Positions 26,531 through 31,189 of a stretch of 31,189 nucleotides of DNA are shown here, in pieces. This stretch comes from Flavobacterium psychrophilum (GTDB lineage: Bacteria > Bacteroidota > Bacteroidia > Flavobacteriales > Flavobacteriaceae). The notes beneath the pieces are model-generated. The model did not search any database. It had not been told where the DNA came from and worked only from the letters and a program-made list of their open reading frames with translations. Location: assembly GCA_003243255.1 (NCBI GenBank), contig QFQM01000043.1:1-31189 (forward strand), written 5' to 3'. Each line of letters opens with the position of its first letter. Position 1 is the stretch's first letter. The translations under genes and the position numbers were made by a program.

Positions 26531-27556
26531 TTATTTCAATTTTTCGGTTAGAGCATCAGTTGCCTGTTTAATTGCTGCTCTTGGTGCCGGAGTTTTTGTA
26601 ATTGGGTTAAGCATTACAAAATCGTGTATGGTTCCTATATATCTGGTAGCAGTCACTTTAACGCCTGCTGCGTTTAGTTTTTTGGCATATGCTTCGCCTT
26701 CATCACGAAGTACGTCATTTTCAGCAGTGATCACTAAAGCTTCCGGTAATCCTTTTAGTTGCTCGATGTCGGCACGCAGAGGAGACGCTGTTATTTGGGC
26801 ACGGTCGGCTTTATTTGGAGCATACTGGTTCCAGAACCACATCATAGCATTAAGGGTCAAAAAGTGTCCGTTGGCAAATTGCTGGTAAGATGCGGTATCG
26901 AATCCTGCATCTGTAACAGGGTAGAAGAGTAGCTGAAAGTCAATTTGAGGACCTTTTCGTTCTTTTGCCATAAGTGTTACGGCAATTGCCATGTTTCCGC
27001 CTACGCTGTCACCACCTACAGCCAGTTTGTTTGTGTTCAGACCTATTGAAGCTCCGTTTTCTTTTATCCATTTGGTAGCGGCATAAGCTTCTTCGTTTGC
27101 CTGTGGGTAGCGTGCTTCGGGAGTAGGGGTGTAGTTAACGAAAACTACAGCTATTTTGGCACCTACTGCAAGTTCCCTTACCAGTCTGTCGTGGGTAAAT
27201 GAATCTCCAAGTATCCATCCGCCACCGTGAAAATAAACAAGTGCCGGTAATTTTTCTTTAACTCCTTTTGGTTTTATGATTCGTATTGAAACTGTTCTGC
27301 CATCCTGGGTAATAGTGCGATCTTCAATGTCTGCCGGAAGTTTTTCGTAGTTTCCGGTTTGTGCATTGATTAGTACGTTTCTCGCTTCCTGAATTGAAAG
27401 TTCATATAGTTGCGGGCCTGTACCGCTATGAACTGCTTTAAGGAATTCTCTTGTGTTTTTTTCGATACTATAGCTTCCTGCTATAGATGGATCGGTTTGT
27501 GCTGTAGCTGCAGTTACACCTAGTAATGCTATTGCTGATATGATTAAATTTTTCAT
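26531..27556 (-). CDS. Secreted alpha/beta hydrolase (hormone-sensitive-lipase type)
   Basis: I chose the ATG at 27554-27556 because it begins a signal peptide (MKNLIISAIALLGVTAATAQ). The in-frame ATG at 27596-27598 lies inside the promoter -7 box, so it cannot be in the mRNA from that promoter. The protein has 341 residues. HSL-family motifs are visible: the oxyanion loop VYFHGGGWILGDS, nucleophile Ser in GGDSVGGNMA, Asp in ITAENDVLRDEG and His in GTIHDFVML. Such enzymes are esterases on acyl or acetyl esters. It is followed by the OsmC gene and faces oxyR, so its role may be in clearing oxidised or toxic esters, but that is speculative. Confidence 0.88.
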   Translation of the reverse strand: MKNLIISAIALLGVTAATAQTDPSIAGSYSIEKNTREFLKAVHSGTGPQLYELSIQEARNVLINAQTGNYEKLPADIEDRTITQDGRTVSIRIIKPKGVKEKLPALVYFHGGGWILGDSFTHDRLVRELAVGAKIAVVFVNYTPTPEARYPQANEEAYAATKWIKENGASIGLNTNKLAVGGDSVGGNMAIAVTLMAKERKGPQIDFQLLFYPVTDAGFDTASYQQFANGHFLTLNAMMWFWNQYAPNKADRAQITASPLRADIEQLKGLPEALVITAENDVLRDEGEAYAKKLNAAGVKVTATRYIGTIHDFVMLNPITKTPAPRAAIKQATDALTEKLK

Positions 27557-27595
27557 TGTATAATAATTTGGGGTTATTGTTTCATTTTGATAGTA

Positions 27596-27627
27596 CAAAG
27601 ATATTTCAGGTATGATATATAAAACAA
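27596..27627 (-). promoter_or_regulatory. Promoter of the hydrolase-osmC unit
   Basis: On the minus strand TTG (27625-27627) is followed by 21 bases and TATCTTTG (27596-27603). This is the best full match in the window to the Bacteroidota consensus TTG-N17-23-TAnnTTTG. Transcription would begin near 27589, giving a leader of about 33 bases and fixing the hydrolase start at 27556. Confidence 0.6.
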
Positions 27628-27632
27628 ATTAA

Positions 27633-27640
27633 TAATTTTG
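27633..27640 (+). promoter_or_regulatory. oxyR -7 promoter box
   Basis: TAATTTTG is a perfect TAnnTTTG, 27 bases before the oxyR ATG, only 6 bases from the -33 box of the divergent promoter. The two promoters are thus back to back. No TTG is visible at -33, which would suit a weak or regulated promoter. Confidence 0.4.
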
Positions 27641-27666
27641 TAATTTTATAAAATAATTTTATAATC

Positions 27667-28641
27667 ATGACTATACAACAGCTACGCTATATCATTGCCC
27701 TCGATGAACATCGTCATTTTGCCAAAGCAGCAGAAGAATGCATGGTAACACAGCCCGGACTTACAATACAATTAAAGAATCTGGAAGAGGAGATAGGTAT
27801 AAAAATTTTTGACAGGACTAAAGTGCCTTTAAAACCTACATTGCTTGGAACTGAGATCATCAACAGGGCTAAGCGTGTACTGAATGAAGCTGATGCAATC
27901 AGGAATTTTGTAGTGAACCAAAAAAATGACCTTCAGGGGGCAGTAACGCTTGGAGTGATCAGTACGCTTTCGCCTTATCTTATTCCACAGTTTATTAAGG
28001 CGATGAAAGATGTAGTACCTGATATGCACTTCAATATAAAAGAGGCGGGAACCGGGCAGTTGATTCACGGGCTTCAGAACGGGGAGATTGATATCGCCCT
28101 GATGGCTACACCTACAGGAATGCCGGGCTTAAAAGAATATCATGTCTTTGAGGAGCCTTTTATTGCTTTTTTAAATGAAGGGCATCCACTGGCGGGAGAG
28201 GAGTATTATGAACTGAATTTAAATGACAAGCCAAACCTGTTATTACTGGAGCACGAATACTGCTATAATGCACAAATGCTGGATATTTGTGAAATGACCG
28301 ACGATAAGAGAAAAATTGACAGCCAGTTTAATTATGATATCAATTCAATTGAAACGCTGAAGAATCTTGTGAGGGCTGAACTTGGCTTTGCTATTATTCC
28401 ACAGCTTTCTGTTGCGCATGAAAACGACACTGCATTATTCAAGCCTTTTAAAGATCCTAAGCCGGTAAGGGAGATAAGCCTGGTTACTTCAGATACATTT
28501 TCCCGAAAACTTTTGCTGGAGAAAATGAGCCAGACGATATGGAGCTGTCTTCCGGAATCATTGAAAGAAAGTCACAGCTATCGTAAGATTCGATGGAATG
28601 ACTCTCCTTACTTTATTAATGCGACAGCGGGCTATTTATAA
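27667..28641 (+). CDS. oxyR: LysR-family peroxide sensor OxyR
   Basis: This is a 324-residue LysR-type regulator. The N-terminal winged helix is MTIQQLRYIIALDEHRHFAK to about residue 60, with the DNA-reading segment TQPGLTIQLKNLEEEIG. The effector domain carries the two OxyR redox cysteines, Cys199 and Cys208 (CYNAQMLDIC), at the same numbers as in E. coli OxyR, with eight residues between them. Hydrogen peroxide oxidises these to a disulfide and turns the protein into an activator. It is divergent from the hydrolase-OsmC unit. Its stop overlaps the stop of the convergent hydrolase gene by six bases (28636-28641). Confidence 0.95.
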   Translation: MTIQQLRYIIALDEHRHFAKAAEECMVTQPGLTIQLKNLEEEIGIKIFDRTKVPLKPTLLGTEIINRAKRVLNEADAIRNFVVNQKNDLQGAVTLGVISTLSPYLIPQFIKAMKDVVPDMHFNIKEAGTGQLIHGLQNGEIDIALMATPTGMPGLKEYHVFEEPFIAFLNEGHPLAGEEYYELNLNDKPNLLLLEHEYCYNAQMLDICEMTDDKRKIDSQFNYDINSIETLKNLVRAELGFAIIPQLSVAHENDTALFKPFKDPKPVREISLVTSDTFSRKLLLEKMSQTIWSCLPESLKESHSYRKIRWNDSPYFINATAGYL

Positions 28642-29589
28642 ACCCGACAGGAAGTCATTTACTTCAGCCTTCCATTTGTTGGAGTAGTTGTTCAGGTAGT
28701 TTTCGTGTCCGGCAAGAGGAAAAAGAACCAGTTGCTTCCTGCCTTTAAGGTTGTTGTAAATACTATTTGTTTCTTCACGGCTTACGCGGTTGTCTTTTTC
28801 TCCGTACATAAGGAGTACAGGACAGCTAACTTTTTTGGCATATGCTTCAGGATTATGGTTAAAAGCCCAGAAGCCGTTTTGCAGTCCGCCCCAAAATACA
28901 AGGAGTCCGGCCATAGGGACTTCCGGTGCTCCCATAATCCTGAATCGTGTGCAGACTGTTTTGTACATCGACCCGAATGGGCATTCGATGATGATTGATT
29001 TAGGGGTGATTTTAGTATAGTCGTTAATTGCTTTTAATATGGCTGCTGCTCCCATAGATGTGCCAAACAGATGAATGTTTTTTTCGCCGTTTCTAACCAG
29101 GTAATCATAACATGATTTTACCTGTTGCGCTTCAAAAAAGCCTATTGTAGTGGTATTTCCTTCTGAGCCGCCCGATCCCATAAAATCGACAAGCAGTGTA
29201 TTATATCCCAGGGCGATAAATTCATCTGATTTATCAATCATTTGGGATTTATTGCCTCCATAGCCATGAAACAGAATTACCGTGCCTTTAGCGTTGGGTG
29301 TTTTTATGCTCCAGCATTCGGTTTTTTTATTGCTGTCTATAGTAACGGTTTTATAAGGCTGCGAGGGTTTGGCTGTAATTACAGGACGAGGATTATCAAT
29401 ACCAAAGAAGAGTATGCCTGCTTTTTGAGTTGCTGTAAGTGTGTTGGCATCGGTCTTTTGGGTTACCTTGTCAGAGAAATGTGTGAATTTATAGGAGTGA
29501 AAAAATGCAATTACATTTATCAGTATAAAAAGTACAGCAATAAATCTTAAAAGTCTTTTGGTGAATTTTGAACTGTTGTTTGTGGTCAT
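28636..29589 (-). CDS. Membrane-anchored alpha/beta hydrolase (S33-like)
   Basis: This is a 317-residue protein with an N-terminal membrane anchor (about 15-30, FIAVLFILINVIAFF). The hydrolase fold shows the oxyanion region FHGYGGNKSQ, nucleophile Ser in FGTSMGAAA, Asp in YGEKDNRVS and His in PLAGHENY, as in serine aminopeptidase/S33-like hydrolases. The substrate is unknown. It is convergent with oxyR with overlapping stops and no hairpin between them. The MarR gene upstream on the same strand has its own terminator, so this gene is probably monocistronic. Confidence 0.85.
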   Translation of the reverse strand: MTTNNSSKFTKRLLRFIAVLFILINVIAFFHSYKFTHFSDKVTQKTDANTLTATQKAGILFFGIDNPRPVITAKPSQPYKTVTIDSNKKTECWSIKTPNAKGTVILFHGYGGNKSQMIDKSDEFIALGYNTLLVDFMGSGGSEGNTTTIGFFEAQQVKSCYDYLVRNGEKNIHLFGTSMGAAAILKAINDYTKITPKSIIIECPFGSMYKTVCTRFRIMGAPEVPMAGLLVFWGGLQNGFWAFNHNPEAYAKKVSCPVLLMYGEKDNRVSREETNSIYNNLKGRKQLVLFPLAGHENYLNNYSNKWKAEVNDFLSGL

Positions 29590-29663
29590 AACATTTAAAA
29601 AAGTTTTGATTTAAGTTAAAATTCCCCCTTTTGTAAATGTAAAAAAAATATTGAATGTGCAGA

Positions 29664-29691
29664 TAAAAACAAAAACCACTCTTAGTAAGTG
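29664..29691 (-). terminator. Terminator of the MarR gene
   Basis: On the minus strand the stem CCACT, a 7-base loop and AGTGG are followed by TTTTTGTTTTT. The sequence is nearly the same as the terminators behind tRNA-Arg (30970-31001 and 30850-30881). Confidence 0.7.
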
Positions 29692-29700
29692 GCCTTGCTT

Positions 29701-30162
29701 TTATTCATTCTTATTTTTATCGATAAGTTTTACCATATTAGCATTGAATGTTGTCTGGTCAGTACCTAATTCAGCGAAAAATTCATTATCGGCATTCACA
29801 GCCGCAGCTAAAGCTTTTTGCAGCACTTTTTCACCCTCGTTTGTAAGCCTGATGATCTTTGCCCGGGTATCGGTAGGGTGCTCGTGGCGTGTGATAAATT
29901 TTTTATCCTGGAGTGTGCGTAGTACTTTAGATACCATCATTCTGTCGGCATTGCTCTGTCGCGCTATGTCAATCTGGGTAACGGAGTCGCTTTTTTTAGA
30001 AAGCCAGCCTAAAGCGGCCAATAACGCAAGCTGTGTCTGTGTAAGGTCCAGCGGATCCAGTACTTTTTTCTGCTTACGCTGCCAAAGCATGGCTAATTGC
30101 CCTAGCAGATATCCGGGACTGTCGTTTGGGCTGCTAAAATGAAAATTAATTTCTTCAGACAT
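29701..30162 (-). CDS. MarR-family transcriptional regulator
   Basis: This is a 153-residue winged-helix protein. The core is TQTQLALLAALGWL (about 42-55), the recognition region TQIDIARQSNADRMMVSKVLRTLQDKKFI, and the wing RHEHPTDTRAKIIRLTNEGEKVL. MarR proteins are usually dimeric repressors released by small molecules or oxidants. No cysteine is seen in the N-terminal part, so an OhrR-type thiol switch is unlikely. It lies 112 bases behind the VOC gene on the same strand, and a palindrome over the VOC promoter is a candidate target. Two TAACTAAA repeats precede its own start. Confidence 0.92.
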   Translation of the reverse strand: MSEEINFHFSSPNDSPGYLLGQLAMLWQRKQKKVLDPLDLTQTQLALLAALGWLSKKSDSVTQIDIARQSNADRMMVSKVLRTLQDKKFITRHEHPTDTRAKIIRLTNEGEKVLQKALAAAVNADNEFFAELGTDQTTFNANMVKLIDKNKNE

Positions 30163-30189
30163 AATCGTATTGCGGCATTTAGGTGATAA

Positions 30190-30226
30190 TAACTAAAATC
30201 CTGTATCGGTTTTCAAAGTAACTAAA
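30190..30226 (-). promoter_or_regulatory. Direct repeat upstream of the MarR gene
   Basis: TAACTAAA occurs at 30190-30197 and 30219-30226, 29 bases apart (nearly three helical turns), in the gap between VOC and MarR. It may be an operator for autoregulation. No -7 box is certain there. Confidence 0.3.
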
Positions 30227-30274
30227 TCGAAACGGATAACCCAACTATGTTTGAGTAAAGATTTAGTTTCTCTA

Positions 30275-30634
30275 TTATATAGCATTAAGAAAGGTTAGCT
30301 TGTAGCCGTCAAGATCTTTTACGTGAAATGCTCTGCCAAAAGGTGTGTCGATTAGAGGTCCGGCTGTAGTTATGCCATCAGCAATATATTTTTCTCTTAA
30401 TTCGTCTACTATTTCGTCAACAGCGAACCAGATGGCCACGCCAACACCAAGTTCTTTTCCTTCAAGAGGTTCAAGAGGTGTGCGGATAGCAAAGCTGGCT
30501 TCTCCCTGATTGTATTTAAATACACAGGCCTGAGGATTGGTTGTTCCGATTTCAAAGCCTAATTTTTTCTCATAGAACTCTTTTGAAGCTTCCAGATTTT
30601 TTACCTGTAGCGATGCGAATGTTAATTGTCTCAT
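30275..30634 (-). CDS. VOC-superfamily (glyoxalase/dioxygenase-like) protein
   Basis: This is a 119-residue protein with one vicinal-oxygen-chelate fold made of two beta-alpha-beta-beta-beta halves: FASLQVKNLEASKEFYEKKLGFEI, then VAIWFAVDEIVDELREKYIADG and FGRAFHVKDLDGYKLTFLNA. The final DLDGYKLTF motif usually supplies a metal-ligand acid or its remnant (the family has E at the Y position here). The proper metal set of glyoxalase I is not clearly conserved, so resistance-type or unassigned VOC functions are equally possible. It sits upstream of a MarR gene on the same strand and has a palindrome over its promoter. Confidence 0.88.
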   Translation of the reverse strand: MRQLTFASLQVKNLEASKEFYEKKLGFEIGTTNPQACVFKYNQGEASFAIRTPLEPLEGKELGVGVAIWFAVDEIVDELREKYIADGITTAGPLIDTPFGRAFHVKDLDGYKLTFLNAI

Positions 30635-30645
30635 CTTTTTAAATT

Positions 30646-30684
30646 TTATTGTTGTTGCAAATATAGTATATTCGACAACAATAA
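30646..30684 (-). promoter_or_regulatory. VOC promoter with overlapping 39-bp near-palindrome
   Basis: The minus-strand -7 box TATATTTG (30658-30665, perfect TAnnTTTG) lies 24 bases before the VOC start. It is enclosed by a perfect 10-bp inverted repeat, TTATTGTTGT (30646-30655) and ACAACAATAA (30675-30684). The inner part continues the symmetry with small gaps. A dimeric repressor bound here would cover the promoter. Confidence 0.55.
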
Positions 30685-30832
30685 TAATGTGAATAGATTT
30701 ATTTTTTCAATTCGAAATTTTAAAGTTGATCGAAATGCTGTATAGAAACAGATGAATGGAAGAAAAAAAGATTTTTATCTTATTTGTGGAAGGCTTGTAG
30801 ATGCTCTTTATGCGAGTCTTAGTATAAAGCTG

Positions 30833-30907
30833 TTCTAATGGTTTAGCATAAAAACAAAAAACCACTCGAAGTGAGTGGTTTCTGTGTGTTGTGATCGCGA
30901 CAGGATT
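30833..30907. repeat. 75-bp direct repeat, copy 1 (tRNA-Arg 3' end plus terminator)
   Basis: It is identical base for base to 30953-31027, exactly 120 bases away. It contains the last 16 bases of tRNA-Arg, the short spacer, the terminator hairpin and the 17 bases beyond it. The 30635-30832 stretch before it is AT-rich, with the VOC promoter and no gene. Confidence 0.95.
30850..30881 (-). terminator. Duplicated tRNA terminator hairpin
   Basis: On the minus strand there is a 9-bp stem AAACCACTC with loop ACTTC and its complement, then a T-rich run. It is the same as the one behind the intact tRNA and is carried in repeat copy 1. Confidence 0.8.
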
Positions 30908-30949
30908 TGGTATTGTGACCGTCCCGCCGTGGCGCGATGCTCTGTGCAG
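30892..30949 (-). pseudogene. Truncated tRNA-Arg remnant
   Basis: The 3' 16 bases match tRNA-Arg(TCT) exactly. Further in, TGTGACCG aligns with no gap at a 120-base offset, and TGCTCT and CAG align at a 121-base offset. The T-loop (TTCGAAT in the gene) is changed, the anticodon arm is unrecognisable, and the acceptor 5' strand and D-stem 5' half are missing. It cannot be a working tRNA. Confidence 0.65.
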
Positions 30950-30952
30950 TTT

Positions 30953-31011
30953 TTCTAATGGTTTAGCATAAAAACAAAAAACCACTCGAAGTGAGTGGTT
31001 TCTGTGTGTTG

Positions 31012-31027
<16 letters not shown>
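30953..31027. repeat. 75-bp direct repeat, copy 2 (at the intact tRNA-Arg)
   Basis: This is the parent copy, covering the 3' end of the intact tRNA-Arg and its terminator. It is identical to 30833-30907. Confidence 0.95.
30970..31001 (-). terminator. tRNA-Arg terminator
   Basis: On the minus strand the 9-bp stem AAACCACTC with loop ACTTC and GAGTGGTTT is followed by TTTGTTTTT, about 10 bases beyond the tRNA 3' end. Confidence 0.85.
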
Positions 31028-31085
<58 letters not shown>

Positions 31086-31116
31086 CGAATCCTTCTGAAT
31101 TCTCATTATTTTTTTG

Positions 31117-31189
31117 TCGGGGTGGCAGGATTCGAACCTGCGACCTCCTGGTCCCAAACCAGGCGCGATGACCGGGCTACGCTACACCC
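31117..31189 (-). tRNA. tRNA-Pro (anticodon TGG), 5' end cut by window edge
   Basis: The anticodon arm CCTGG-TTTGGGA-CCAGG carries TGG (reads CCA), and the T arm is GCAGG-TTCGAAT-CCTGC. The 3' acceptor strand CACCCCG needs CGGGGTG at the 5' end, of which the last five bases (GGGTG) are in the window, so about two bases are missing. CCA is not encoded. Confidence 0.93.

Noticed and set aside
29651..30142. 163-codon plus-strand frame over the MarR gene
   Set aside because: The opposite strand encodes a clear MarR protein. This product is Ser-rich and unlike any family.
30707..30985. 92-codon minus-strand frame with an internal repeat (VVFCFYAKPLE)
   Set aside because: The repeat is simply the translated 75-bp DNA duplication of the tRNA end and terminator. 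It is not a gene.

Overview
The window looks like a chromosomal segment of a Bacteroidota bacterium of the class Flavobacteriia, most likely Flavobacterium or a close relative. The evidence is in the sequence: a subtilase with a type IX secretion (T9SS) sorting domain, a lipoprotein starting Cys-Ser-Asp-Asp-Asp (the flavobacterial surface-export pattern), several -7 boxes of the Bacteroidota form TAnnTTTG, AT-rich gaps, weak Shine-Dalgarno sites, and tRNA genes without an encoded CCA. It is mostly ordinary core and accessory chromosome. I see no phage, transposase, CRISPR array or recognisable defence system.

Layout. Bases 1-6060 hold a 5' part of clpC on the minus strand (its 3' end lies outside the window), divergent from gyrA and a secreted TPR protein that end at a strong hairpin terminator. 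Bases 6083-12822 hold pheT, a T9SS-targeted S8 protease and, divergent from it, a large secreted M14 metallopeptidase with an extra C-terminal domain. Bases 12962-17970 hold a DUF2490-like protein, a second secreted TPR protein, a GH114/TM1410-like lipoprotein and dnaK. Bases 18045-23260 are all minus strand: an unrecognised secreted protein, a GH5 glycoside hydrolase, two tandem paralogues with a four-cysteine N-terminal domain, a membrane segment and a carboxypeptidase-regulatory-like domain, a surface-type lipoprotein esterase, and an NlpC/P60 peptidase. Bases 23468-25805 hold a thiolase and LpxD.

Bases 26061-28641 look like a redox module: OxyR with both redox cysteines, divergent from a secreted alpha/beta hydrolase followed by an OsmC-family protein. 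Next come a membrane-anchored alpha/beta hydrolase whose stop overlaps that of oxyR, a MarR-family regulator, a VOC-family protein with a striking palindrome over its promoter, and at the right edge tRNA-Arg(TCT) and a tRNA-Pro(TGG) cut by the window end.

The items most worth a second look are the tandemly duplicated 3' end of tRNA-Arg with its terminator, the 39-bp near-palindrome over the VOC promoter, repeated TGTCA motifs upstream of both protein-quality-control genes (clpC and dnaK), the OxyR/hydrolase/OsmC module, and the tandem cysteine-rich paralogues. None of these proves a new system. They are the places where the sequence holds structure that the gene list does not explain.
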